A stretch of 16,111 nucleotides of DNA from Actinomycetota bacterium (GCA_003456155.1 DMPC01000116.1:6135-22245); one strand, 5' to 3'. Positions 6,450-13,653 are shown, counted from the stretch's first letter. Made by a program: numbers and translations. Notes: generated by a model from the sequence alone, not told the origin.

Positions 6450-8684
6450 CCCGAGCATGACCTCCCGGATCACCCGGGCCGACGCCTGACCGTCGTCGTA
6501 CTGGCAGAACCGGGCCCGGAAGGCGGCACGTCGCTCACGCGCCTGATCTCCATCGAACAAGCCGCTCACCAAGGCCTCCGTCAGCTGCCGCTGGTTTCGC
6601 GCGACGATGCCAGGAGGCTCGGCCAGCAGGTCGAAGTAGGTGCCCCGGGTCTCCCGGTAGATGGGCCAGTCATCGGCATAGGTGATGATCGGCCGATCCA
6701 GCAGCGCGTAGTCGAACATGGTCGAGGAGTAGTCGGTGATGAGGATGTCCGCGGCCAGATAGCACGGGATGATCCACGGCACCCGTGAGCCATCGATGAC
6801 CCGACCAGAGGCCATCAGTGCCTTCATCGCCGGGCCCGCAGTCGCGGTGTGATGGGCACGAACGATCACCACATGACCGTCCGGCAGCGCATCGAGCAGG
6901 GCGCCGACGTCGATGCGCATCGAGGTGTCGCCGATCGACTCCCGGAAGGTCGGGGCGTACAGGATCGCCGTGGCACCCTCGGGCACCCCCAGAAGCGAAC
7001 GTGCCGCCGCGACATCCTGCGCTGTGGCGTTGACGAGAGCGTCATTGCGCGGGTAGCCCGACTCGAGCCAGGCGTAGCGACACGGGTAGGCATGGGACCA
7101 CGTCTCGGTGGAGTAGGCGTTCGAGCTGATCGCGAAGTCCCAGCGATCGCTGCGGCGCAGGAGGTTCTCGAACTCGCGCGCTGACTGGGCCTCGTCGATC
7201 GGAATCACCTTGCCGCCGCTGCGACGAGGCTGGCGCACCGGATCGACCGCGGTGCTGGCCACCGCGCTGGTCATCACGTCGAGGCCCACGAGCTTGAGCG
7301 GGGTTCCGTGCATCGTCTGGATGTGCACTTGACCGGGCCGCTTGACGTAGGAGCCGGCGAAGTTCACGTTGTTGACGAAGTACTTCGCCCGGGCGAACAT
7401 CATCCAGCGCTTCCAGCCACCCGGGGTGACGTACGGTGTGCCGGGCGGCAGGAGCACCGCCTTCGACTCGTCGATGAGCCATGCGCCCCGCAGGTTCGGC
7501 GCCACCTCCGGGAGTTTCTCGAAGATCGCCCGCGGATTGCACCCGTATCCGCTTCCCCAGTACTCGGAGAAGAGCACCAGGTTCTGGTCGATGGGCAGCA
7601 GACGAAGTGCCTTGTAGTACAGGCGGCCGATCGAGCGGACCCGCTTCAGTGCACGGCGCGTGGGCCAGTAGACCGAACCGACAGCACGCCGGGCCGGCTT
7701 GCGCCATCGGTCGATGCGGTCGTACACGCGGAAGTCGCGGTATGAGCGATCCAGGAAGATCCGGGCCCGGATGTTGCTCGCCCTGTTCTGCTTCGTCACC
7801 GACGACCAGTCCTGGGCATGACGTCGCACGGACTCCCGGGCCTGCTCGTAGAACTCCGGGCGCATCGCCTTGGGCACGCGGTCCTGGTGGCGCAGGATCG
7901 TGACGTAGTGATTGACCATGACGTCGTAGAGGTGCTTGCGAGTGGCGAGGTCCACGTTCCTGCTGTCGAGCTCCGCGAAGACCTCGTCATAACGGCCGAA
8001 GATGTCGAAGTGGCGAGGACTGCCGCTGCCGAGAATGCTCCCCGCACGCCGCTGGCGGTAGAGGAGCACGACCCGGTTGAGGGAGACGGCGGTCTGCGCA
8101 CTCAGGAGAACGGTGTACGTGAAGTGGATGTCCTCGTAGTAGCCGCGGGGGAAGGTGACCCCAAGGTCGGCGAGGAAGTCGCGGCGGTACACCTTGTTGC
8201 AGGCGATGGGCAGCAGGTTGAACAGGCGCAAGTGCTCACGAGGGACGAACACCGATGGGGAGAGAGCGGCGAGGATCTCGTCCGCCCAGCTCACGGCGGT
8301 GCGTCCGTCCCACCAGACCCTGGCGTAGTTGTAGACGAGCAGTTGTGGGAAGTCGCCCACCTCGAGGCGGTCCGCTATGGCGGAGAGGGATCCCGGCGCA
8401 AGGGTGTCGTCGCCGTCAAGGAAGAGGATGTACTCCCCCGTCGCCGCGGCAACTCCTGCATTCCGGGCGCCACCGAGCCCGGCATTCTCGGCCAGGTGCA
8501 GCACCCGAACGCGCGGGTCTCGTGCCGCGATGTCGTCGAGAATCGACCCGCTGAGGTCCGGAGAGCAGTCGTCCACGGCAACGACCTCGACGTCGCTGAA
8601 GTCCTGCTCCAGGACGGACTCGACCGCTGCCCGGATGTACGCCTGGACCCCATAGGCCGGGATGATCACGGAGAGCAGGGGCAC
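6444..8684 (-). CDS. Bifunctional GT2 glycosyltransferase / TagF-type CDP-glycerol glycerophosphotransferase
   Basis: This 746-residue protein has two catalytic domains. Residues 1-100 show a GT-A family 2 fold: SVIIPAYG (5-12), VDDCSPD (37-43), GLGGARNAG (69-77) and the DxD-like FLDGDD (88-93), with YYED (182-185) as the likely acceptor-site acid. Residues from about 365 match the TagF/CDP-glycerol glycerophosphotransferase family: HIQTMHGTPLK (454-464), ESGYPRND (541-548), YAPTFR (576-581), VRAHH (608-612) and TDYSS (650-654). Both catalytic His motifs (HGTP and the later VRxH) are present. The enzyme should act at the cytoplasmic membrane face, adding a sugar and a glycerol-phosphate or ribitol-phosphate-like unit to a teichoic-acid-type polymer. 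The GTG at 8684 begins directly before the GT2 beta-strand. Substrates cannot be read from sequence. It is divergent from the second sulfotransferase and convergent with the sulfatase. Confidence 0.92.
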   Translation of the reverse strand: MPLLSVIIPAYGVQAYIRAAVESVLEQDFSDVEVVAVDDCSPDLSGSILDDIAARDPRVRVLHLAENAGLGGARNAGVAAATGEYILFLDGDDTLAPGSLSAIADRLEVGDFPQLLVYNYARVWWDGRTAVSWADEILAALSPSVFVPREHLRLFNLLPIACNKVYRRDFLADLGVTFPRGYYEDIHFTYTVLLSAQTAVSLNRVVLLYRQRRAGSILGSGSPRHFDIFGRYDEVFAELDSRNVDLATRKHLYDVMVNHYVTILRHQDRVPKAMRPEFYEQARESVRRHAQDWSSVTKQNRASNIRARIFLDRSYRDFRVYDRIDRWRKPARRAVGSVYWPTRRALKRVRSIGRLYYKALRLLPIDQNLVLFSEYWGSGYGCNPRAIFEKLPEVAPNLRGAWLIDESKAVLLPPGTPYVTPGGWKRWMMFARAKYFVNNVNFAGSYVKRPGQVHIQTMHGTPLKLVGLDVMTSAVASTAVDPVRQPRRSGGKVIPIDEAQSAREFENLLRRSDRWDFAISSNAYSTETWSHAYPCRYAWLESGYPRNDALVNATAQDVAAARSLLGVPEGATAILYAPTFRESIGDTSMRIDVGALLDALPDGHVVIVRAHHTATAGPAMKALMASGRVIDGSRVPWIIPCYLAADILITDYSSTMFDYALLDRPIITYADDWPIYRETRGTYFDLLAEPPGIVARNQRQLTEALVSGLFDGDQARERRAAFRARFCQYDDGQASARVIREVMLGS

Positions 8685-8692
8685 GCCTCGCG

Positions 8693-8698
8693 AGCATA
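8693..8698 (-). promoter_or_regulatory. Putative -10 element (TATGCT) just upstream of the GT2/TagF gene
   Basis: TATGCT on the minus strand lies 8 bases before the GTG at 8684. It would give a leaderless or almost leaderless transcript (0-2 bases). A GAGG sits too close to the start to be a good ribosome binding site. This hexamer and the one at 8750 share a divergent gap of 77 bases. Confidence 0.4.
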
Positions 8699-8749
8699 CA
8701 CAGCACGCGGCGCCCTCCTCGGTTCACGGAGTCGCGTCCGCTGCTGCGG

Positions 8750-8755
8750 TAGGGT
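8750..8755 (+). promoter_or_regulatory. Putative -10 element (TAGGGT) for the leaderless second sulfotransferase gene
   Basis: TAGGGT is followed by CCTCTG and then the GTG at 8762. The 6-base spacing puts the transcription start on the start codon. No separate Shine-Dalgarno sequence is present. Confidence 0.5.
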
Positions 8756-8761
8756 CCTCTG

Positions 8762-9646
8762 GTGCCTGCAGCCACCAATCCCGTCCTCATCGGCGGCACC
8801 GGCCGCAGCGGATCCACCATCCTCGGCCGCATCCTCGCCCGGCATCCAGACCTCTACCTGACCGATCCGGAGGAGGTGCGCTTCATCGCGAACAACCCCG
8901 GCATGGCGACGGCCCTGGGGATGAAGAACGCGGGCTGGCCGCGGAGCCTGCGCGCCAGGAACCTCGCACAGAAGGCGATCAAGCGCTCGCAGGGCCCCTA
9001 CTTCAAGCGTCCGAACAACAGCGGCCTGCAGAAGTGGCTGACGTTGGACGAGATGGCTGCTCTCGGCGACCGGTACCTCGAGCGATTCGGCCGTGAGCCG
9101 CTGGAGGCAACCCGTGAGTTCACCTACGCGGTGATGGACAAGGTCGCTGCTCCCGCGGAAGGCCGACGATGGGTCGATGGAACCCCGGCCAACGCTCGCG
9201 TGACCGATCTCATCGAGCCGATCTACCCCGAGTGCCAGGTCGTCGCGATCATCCGCGACGGACGCGACGTGGCAGCCTCGTTCGTGGAGCAGACGTTCGG
9301 TCCGAACGAGATCATGGAGTCACTGCGCGAATGGGCCAAGCGGAGCCTACGCATGCACCAGGCGGTCCAGCGCTGCCGTCCCGGGCGGATCCTGACCATC
9401 GACATGCTCGACATGGTGCAGAACCAGCGCGAGGAGAGCCTGCAGCAGATCTGCGAGTTCCTCGGCATCCCGGTGGATGCGGGAATGATGCAGTGGTTCG
9501 CCGACAACGTGAGCGTCGAGCGAGCCCACGTCGGGCGTTGGCGTGAGCAGTTCGACGAGAAGACGACGCAGGAGATCAACGCGCTCTACGGAAGGCTCGT
9601 CGACGACCTGCGGCGGCAGGGCGTACGCATCCCCCTCGAAACCTGA
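8762..9646 (+). CDS. PAPS-dependent sulfotransferase (Sulfotransfer_3-like)
   Basis: This 294-residue cytoplasmic protein transfers sulfate from PAPS to an unidentified acceptor. LIGGTGRSGSTILGRIL (9-25) is the 5'-phosphosulfate loop, here with an Arg-Ser-Gly-Ser-Thr core rather than the Lys-Thr-Gly-Thr-Thr of the sulfotransferase at 3459, so the two belong to different branches. WVDGTPAN (137-144) and VVAIIRDGRDVAASF (160-174) give the acceptor-side strand and the 3'-phosphate site with Arg165 and Ser173. The C-terminal VERAHVGRW segment is the loop that closes over PAPS in this family. Length is normal and there is no signal peptide. The GTG at 8762 has a TANNNT hexamer 6 bases upstream. 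A long hairpin ends the gene, which is convergent with the ABC operon and divergent from the GT2/TagF polymerase. Confidence 0.92.
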   Translation: MPAATNPVLIGGTGRSGSTILGRILARHPDLYLTDPEEVRFIANNPGMATALGMKNAGWPRSLRARNLAQKAIKRSQGPYFKRPNNSGLQKWLTLDEMAALGDRYLERFGREPLEATREFTYAVMDKVAAPAEGRRWVDGTPANARVTDLIEPIYPECQVVAIIRDGRDVAASFVEQTFGPNEIMESLREWAKRSLRMHQAVQRCRPGRILTIDMLDMVQNQREESLQQICEFLGIPVDAGMMQWFADNVSVERAHVGRWREQFDEKTTQEINALYGRLVDDLRRQGVRIPLET

Positions 9647-9649
9647 CGA

Positions 9650-9701
9650 TTCCATACGGAGGCGTCATTCCGCGGCGCGCGAATGACGCCTCCGTATGGA
9701 A
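9650..9701. terminator. Perfect 21-bp inverted repeat, likely bidirectional terminator
   Basis: Arms at 9650-9670 and 9681-9701 are exact reverse complements, with a 10-base GC-only loop (9671-9680). The element lies 3 bases after the sulfotransferase stop and 3 bases before the ABC gene stop on the other strand, filling the gap between the two convergent genes. There is no T-tract on either side, which fits the U-less hairpin terminators described in actinobacteria. Confidence 0.85.
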
Positions 9702-9704
9702 CGG

Positions 9705-10550
9705 CTAGTCAGCCCGCCAGTCGTCGCGCTCGGATCGAGGGTCAAGGATGTCGACCTCATCCTCGACGGCCTCGTCGTCGTCCTCCTGCACCTGCGCCCG
9801 CCCGACCAGGGCCAGAGCCTCAGCCACGGATCCGTCGAGCAGCACGCCGCCTCCCCCGACCACAATCGCCCGGGTGCAGAAGCGCTCCATGACGTGGGCG
9901 TTCTGTCCGGCAACGAGGAAGGTGACGCCGTCCGACTTGAGCTGCTCGACGTGCGCCCAGCCGATCTCCCGATAGCCCTCATCGCCGACGATGAGCGACC
10001 CCTGCGTGGCGAAGGCCCGTGCGCCCGTGGCCATGGACACCGTCCAGACGATGCGCCGCCGCAGTTCCGGCGGGCAGGAGCGGGCATAGCCGTCGAGTGA
10101 CTTACCCAGCCCCGCCGTCGCCACGATCCAGTCCATCCGCTCGGTGATCTCGTCCGGCGACATCCCGAGCATGATCCCGACGACGAAGATGTTCTGCCGA
10201 ACGGTGAGCTTGGCGTTGATGAGACCTGCCCGCCGCAGGATCGGGATGACAACGTCACGACGTCGCACGTGCCCGTGGTCGGGGACGAGCGTCCCGGCAG
10301 CCAGGCGGATGAGCTCGACGGTGTCGGCCTTGCGGTCCTTCGCCATCAGCGCGACGGAGTCTCCCGGCGCGACGGCGAGGGAGATGCCGGCGAAGACCTG
10401 CTCGTTCACCCTGCTGCTCTCCCGGGCGAGGCGGCGCAGTCGACCGCTGCGCCCTCCCCCCTTGCGCCGGCGGGTGCGGGGCATCATCAGACTGACATCG
10501 TCGAACTCGAGTGCGTTCACGAGGTGCGGGTCGCAGTGGGTGCGGGCCAT
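9705..10550 (-). CDS. Degenerate (pseudo-ATPase) Wzt/TagH-like ABC transporter subunit
   Basis: The 281-residue product follows the layout of Wzt/TagH nucleotide-binding subunits of polysaccharide exporters: LEFDDVS (14-20), a basic insert (25-48), GISLAVAPGDSVAL (55-68), RLAAGTLVPDHG (82-93), KLTVRQNIFVVGIMLG (114-129), LIVGDEGYRE (186-195), then a C-terminal GGVLLDG. The catalytic motifs are gone. The Walker A position reads MAKDRKADT (69-77) with no G-x-G-K-S/T. The signature region is ARSCPPELRRR (156-166). The Walker B Asp-Glu is replaced by Gln-Gly (183-184). The H-loop His position is Gly (LVAGQN, 212-217). The frame is open with normal codon use and no better alternative frame, so this is not a sequencing frameshift. 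The acidic tail (255-281) replaces any carbohydrate-binding domain. The start lies 3 bases after the permease stop with an ideal ribosome binding site. It probably acts as a structural or regulatory partner that needs another ATPase. Confidence 0.85.
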   Translation of the reverse strand: MARTHCDPHLVNALEFDDVSLMMPRTRRRKGGGRSGRLRRLARESSRVNEQVFAGISLAVAPGDSVALMAKDRKADTVELIRLAAGTLVPDHGHVRRRDVVIPILRRAGLINAKLTVRQNIFVVGIMLGMSPDEITERMDWIVATAGLGKSLDGYARSCPPELRRRIVWTVSMATGARAFATQGSLIVGDEGYREIGWAHVEQLKSDGVTFLVAGQNAHVMERFCTRAIVVGGGGVLLDGSVAEALALVGRAQVQEDDDEAVEDEVDILDPRSERDDWRAD

Positions 10551-10553
10551 GGA

Positions 10554-11333
10554 TCAGGCCTCCTTCAGGATCCGGTGCTCGAGGCGCCGGAAGGTGACGA
10601 TCCCCGCGATGAGGAAGAACAGCGCGACCCCGAAGGAGATCGCGTAACCCGTCATCGCCACATGCTCCTCCGGCCACCAGCCCACCCGATAGAGCGTGAG
10701 AATCCCCGCCAGCGGGTTCAGCGCTGCGGCGGACCGCGCCTCATCAGGGATCAGGGCGAGGGAGTACAGCACCGGACTCAGGTAGAAGGCGGCTCGAAGG
10801 ATGATGCGGACGATCCGCGCGAAGTCCGGCACGAGGAATGACCATGAGGCGACCAGCAGCGACAGGCCGTACATGAGAACGAGCTGGATGAGGAAGGCCA
10901 GCAGGAAGAAGCCGATGTTGATGCCCGGGAAGGTCCAGGTGACGAGCATGGCAAAGACGATCAGCGGGAGGGAGAACAGGAAGTCGAATGTCCGGGTGAT
11001 CAGGACCCGTACGACGGAGAACTGGGTGGGCAGCACGCTCACCGGAAGCGTGCGCGAGAAGCCGACGAAGGCGCGGGTGGAGGACGAGATGCCGCTGGTG
11101 AACCACCACCACGGCAGGATCGCGACGGTCAGGAACAGGTAGTAGGGCTGCTGGCCCATGTCGCGTCCCCCGAGCAGGATCTCGAAGACGAACCACATGG
11201 TGACGCTCATGCCGAGGGGCTCAAGGATGGCCCACAGGTAGCCCAGCCTGAGCTTGCGGTACTTCTGGGACAGATCCCGGCGCACGAGCAGGAACAGCGC
11301 CTGCCTCGATCGCCAGATGCTCACCCGGAGCAC
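10554..11333 (-). CDS. Wzm/TagG-type ABC-2 permease for polysaccharide or teichoic acid export
   Basis: About 259 residues, the usual size for this family, with six membrane segments. Family hallmarks are RRDLSQKYRKLRLGYLWAILEPL near the amphipathic N-terminus (interrupted here only as one conserved block), FSRTLPVS, FYLSPVLYSLALIP and NPLAGILTLYR. It would move an undecaprenyl-linked polymer across the cytoplasmic membrane together with an ATPase. The open frame runs up to 11456, but that part overlaps the glycosyltransferase gene and looks non-coding. I chose the GTG at 11333, which has a GGTGG 7 bases upstream; the GTG at 11324 is an alternative without one. It lies 40 bases after the glycosyltransferase stop, across a tandem duplication, and 3 bases before the pseudo-ATPase. 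Confidence 0.9.
   Translation of the reverse strand: MLRVSIWRSRQALFLLVRRDLSQKYRKLRLGYLWAILEPLGMSVTMWFVFEILLGGRDMGQQPYYLFLTVAILPWWWFTSGISSSTRAFVGFSRTLPVSVLPTQFSVVRVLITRTFDFLFSLPLIVFAMLVTWTFPGINIGFFLLAFLIQLVLMYGLSLLVASWSFLVPDFARIVRIILRAAFYLSPVLYSLALIPDEARSAAALNPLAGILTLYRVGWWPEEHVAMTGYAISFGVALFFLIAGIVTFRRLEHRILKEA
10559..10565 (-). promoter_or_regulatory. Strong ribosome binding site (AAGGAGG) for the pseudo-ATPase gene
   Basis: A perfect AAGGAGG lies inside the last codons of the permease gene, 8 bases before the ATG at 10550. It fixes that start and suggests efficient, coupled translation of the two transporter subunits. Confidence 0.85.
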
Positions 11334-11341
11334 AATACGGC

Positions 11342-11381
11342 CACCGCGAGCGGCCACTGGGCACCGCGAGCGGTCACTGGG
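11342..11381. repeat. Tandem duplication of a 20-bp unit at the GT4/permease junction
   Basis: The unit at 11342-11361 is repeated directly at 11362-11381 with a single mismatch (C to T at position 13 of the unit). The duplication spans the stop codon of the glycosyltransferase (11374-11376) and reaches to 9 bases before the chosen permease start. The mismatch is what creates the TGA in one copy, and the GGTGG ribosome binding site lies in the other. Confidence 0.9.
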
Positions 11382-12444
11382 CGGTGAGCAGTTCCTCCCA
11401 GCGATCCAGGATCGACTCCCGGCGGTAGGCCTCGGCAGCCTCGCGCGCCCGAGCACCCATAGCCCGACGCAGGGCCTCGTCGTCCATCAGCCGCGCCAAC
11501 TGCCGGGCCAGGTCGTCGGCGTCTCCCCGAACGGCCAGCAGGCCGGTCACCTCCTCGACAACGAGGTCCCGCACCCCGGCCGAGGCATCCGCAGCCACCA
11601 CGGGCAGGCCACAGGCCATGGCCTCCATGACGGCCAGCGGCAGCCCCTCCACCAGCGAGGGCAGGGCGAGGATCGAACTGCCCAGCAGATAGGCCTGCGG
11701 ATTCGCGGTCGGCTCGATGAACTGCACCCGCGGCAGGTTTCGTGACCGGATCTCCTCCGCGAGCGGCCCTGCTCCGATGAAGCGCAGCCGCCAGTCATGC
11801 CGATCAGCCGCGACCTGCTCCCATGCGTCCGCAAGAACACCGGGCGCCTTCTCCACAGACAGGCGACCCAGGTAGGTGACCACTCGGTCGCTCAAGGCCG
11901 ATGGCTCATCGGGCCAGAAGGCGATCGGGTTCGGCATGGCGACAACCCGGGTCAATCCCCACGCCGAAGCCGCGCTCGCATCCGCACGAGTGAGCATCGT
12001 GACCACGTCAGCATCCCGATAGGCAGCTGCCAGCCGGACGTCATCGCCACTGCGCACGGCTGCCTCCGTCGACGAGTGGTACTGGCCGATGACCCGCCAG
12101 CTCTCATGCGGGACCTGATCGAGCATCTCCTTGCACCAGACCTGCGTCGTGATCACCGTCCCGCTTCCGTGCCGCGACAGCACGGCATCGAGCCCCGCGA
12201 GGATCGTCGCATCCGCCTCCGCGCGCGCTGACTCGTCGCTGGCCGACGGCACCGGAATGTCGAGAAGTGTCGTCTGCCGGTAGGTCGAGTGGGACGGGAA
12301 GGTATGTGGCTCCTCCGCCGTCTCGAGGCCGACGAGCTCCACTGAGTGACCGCGCTCGGAGAGACCGTCGGCCAGCACGTGCGCCACTCGCGCAGCTCCG
12401 CCCAGTTCAGTGATCGAGTTCGCCATGATGACGATGCCGCTCAT
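11374..12444 (-). CDS. Glycosyltransferase family 4 (GT-B fold)
   Basis: The 356-residue enzyme has the two Rossmann-like halves of GT4 retaining glycosyltransferases. The N-terminal half begins MSGIVIMANSITELGGAARV with the Gly-rich acceptor loop (15-16). The C-terminal half holds YLGRLSVEKAPG (191-202), FIGAGPL (222-228) and SLVEGLPLAVMEAMACGLPVV. The E-x7-E pair there is Glu266 and Glu274, which bind the nucleotide-sugar donor. No membrane segment is present; it would act at the inner membrane face on a lipid-linked acceptor. Its ATG overlaps the stop of the upstream TagF-like gene as ATGA, so the two are probably translationally coupled, and the export permease lies downstream. Donor and linkage cannot be inferred. 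Confidence 0.93.
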   Translation of the reverse strand: MSGIVIMANSITELGGAARVAHVLADGLSERGHSVELVGLETAEEPHTFPSHSTYRQTTLLDIPVPSASDESARAEADATILAGLDAVLSRHGSGTVITTQVWCKEMLDQVPHESWRVIGQYHSSTEAAVRSGDDVRLAAAYRDADVVTMLTRADASAASAWGLTRVVAMPNPIAFWPDEPSALSDRVVTYLGRLSVEKAPGVLADAWEQVAADRHDWRLRFIGAGPLAEEIRSRNLPRVQFIEPTANPQAYLLGSSILALPSLVEGLPLAVMEAMACGLPVVAADASAGVRDLVVEEVTGLLAVRGDADDLARQLARLMDDEALRRAMGARAREAAEAYRRESILDRWEELLTAQ

Positions 12445-13523
12445 CGCACCACCCCGATTGCCTGGGCCAGCGTGGCGCAGCCCCCCGTCTGCTCCATTCC
12501 CGCGAGCCTCGCCAGCGCCTCGTGACCGATCTCATCATCAGCAGACACCTGCCAACCGGAGGTCCTCAGCGCACCGACCGCCTCGCGCAGTTCAGCCGCG
12601 GAGGAGACGAACGGGCCAGGCAGGTCCCGATGCCACGGCAGGTACAGGCCCGGGCCGCGGGAGAGCAGATCGCGAAGGTCATCGGCCATGACGATGACGG
12701 GGCGGTCGCACCGGGCGGCGATGCTGCCCCATCCCGAGGTGTCGGTGACGAGAACGTCGCACGCACCGATGACGTCGGCTTCCGAGGTGCCACCGCCGCC
12801 GACGACGACACTCACGTCGTCCCAGCCCGTGAGCTCCACTCCTCCCAGGGCGGGAACCGCCCGCTCCAGCAGGATTCCGACGACCACCTGATCGTCCGAC
12901 AGCCCCAGCCGAGTGCGCGCCGCATCTCGGGTCGATACCCACTCGGCCAGCGGGGACGCCACCACTGTCTTCGCGGTGAAGCCGAGTGCTCGCGCCTGAC
13001 GCTGCCCGATCTCCTGTGAGGGAACGGCGACAAGATCGACATCCGACTCACCTCGAAGAACCAGCAGGCGCTGCTGCCGCGCCGTGAGGAGAGGCCAGTC
13101 CACGATGTCCGATCCGACCTTGTCGATTGAGGGATCCACGACGGCCAGGGCCACCGTGTCACGCCCCCGCTCCAGGGGTCGACCGACGGTATCCGGGGCC
13201 GAGACCTTCATCGGCAGGCCGTCGGTGAGCCACCATCGACTTCGTGCCGCCAGCCAGCGGTGACGGGCCGTCCCGGCCCGAACGGCAGTCGCCCACTGGG
13301 GAACCGTCGTCGGATCCTCCCGGTAGGCCCACACCACGGGAAGTCCCTGATCCCGGAGGTACTCCGTCAGGGCGAGCACCCCACCCGAGCAATCCCCCGA
13401 GCCATGCGTCATCGCGCACACCCGGCGCCGTGGAGCACCCATGCGTCGGGCCCAACGAGCGGCCCGACGCGCCAGTCGGCAGTCCCAGCGCCGCCACCAC
13501 GCCTGCCACCGACCCGTTGCCAC
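12441..13523 (-). CDS. Degenerate TagF/CDP-glycerol glycerophosphotransferase-like protein
   Basis: About 360 residues. After a Trp/Arg-rich amphipathic N-terminus (1-29) come features of the TagF family: RRRVCAMTHGSGD in place of the usual 'WvFgS' strand, LTEYLRDQGLPVVWAYRED, RSRWWLTDGLPMK, DVDLVAVPSQEIG, TRLGLSDDQVVVGIL, then DVLVTDTSGWGS (256-267) and RPVIVMADD, which match the 'DiliTDYSS...kPiify..D' donor site. The catalytic HGTPxK motif is missing (VVDPSIDKVGSD stands about there). The later VRxH segment is cut short and reads VSVVVGGGG. Catalysis as a glycerophosphotransferase is therefore unlikely. The open frame reaches a GTG at 13616; I prefer the GTG at 13523, with TAGAGT 7 bases upstream. 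It heads the operon with the GT4 gene, permease and pseudo-ATPase. The family call rests on remote similarity. Confidence 0.7.
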   Translation of the reverse strand: MATGRWQAWWRRWDCRLARRAARWARRMGAPRRRVCAMTHGSGDCSGGVLALTEYLRDQGLPVVWAYREDPTTVPQWATAVRAGTARHRWLAARSRWWLTDGLPMKVSAPDTVGRPLERGRDTVALAVVDPSIDKVGSDIVDWPLLTARQQRLLVLRGESDVDLVAVPSQEIGQRQARALGFTAKTVVASPLAEWVSTRDAARTRLGLSDDQVVVGILLERAVPALGGVELTGWDDVSVVVGGGGTSEADVIGACDVLVTDTSGWGSIAARCDRPVIVMADDLRDLLSRGPGLYLPWHRDLPGPFVSSAAELREAVGALRTSGWQVSADDEIGHEALARLAGMEQTGGCATLAQAIGVVR

Positions 13524-13530
13524 GATCTGC

Positions 13531-13536
13531 ACTCTA
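13531..13536 (-). promoter_or_regulatory. Putative -10 element (TAGAGT) for the leaderless four-gene operon
   Basis: TAGAGT on the minus strand is followed by GCAGATC and then the GTG at 13523. The 7-base spacing fits leaderless initiation. It would drive the TagF-like, GT4, permease and pseudo-ATPase genes as one transcript. Another in-frame GTG (13532) overlaps the hexamer. Confidence 0.45.
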
Positions 13537-13641
13537 GGCGCTCGGGCAGGGCCTTTTCGGCGACACGATGGCACGTGGGCGCGCTGCTCACGCCAACGCT
13601 CGACCGCAGGGAACACGCTCCGCGCGCCCGGGGTGCCTCAC

Positions 13642-13647
13642 TACACT
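13642..13647 (+). promoter_or_regulatory. Putative -10 element (TACACT) for the leaderless SET-domain gene
   Basis: TACACT is followed by CCGCGG and then the ATG at 13654. The 6-base spacing places the transcription start on the ATG. No Shine-Dalgarno sequence is visible, in agreement with a leaderless message. Confidence 0.55.
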
Positions 13648-13653
13648 CCGCGG

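Noticed and set aside
7818..8861. Plus-strand open frame of 347 codons opposite the GT2/TagF gene and running into the next sulfotransferase
   Set aside because: It overlaps two well-supported genes on both strands and shows no recognisable motif.
9705..10550. Explaining the missing ABC motifs by a frameshift or sequencing error
   Set aside because: The neighbouring conserved segments on both sides of each lost motif stay in one frame, and no other frame yields a Walker A or signature sequence.
11334..11456. N-terminal extension of the permease reading frame
   Set aside because: It overlaps the end of the GT4 gene and encodes a Pro/Arg/Ser-rich segment unlike any Wzm N-terminus.
13524..13616. 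N-terminal extension of the TagF-like frame to a GTG at 13616
   Set aside because: The added residues look non-coding and the GTG at 13523 has a well-spaced TANNNT hexamer.
13441..13653. Upstream extension of the SET-domain frame
   Set aside because: It overlaps the divergent TagF-like gene and is Arg-rich with no conserved feature. The ATG at 13654 starts just before the SET fold and has a leaderless -10.
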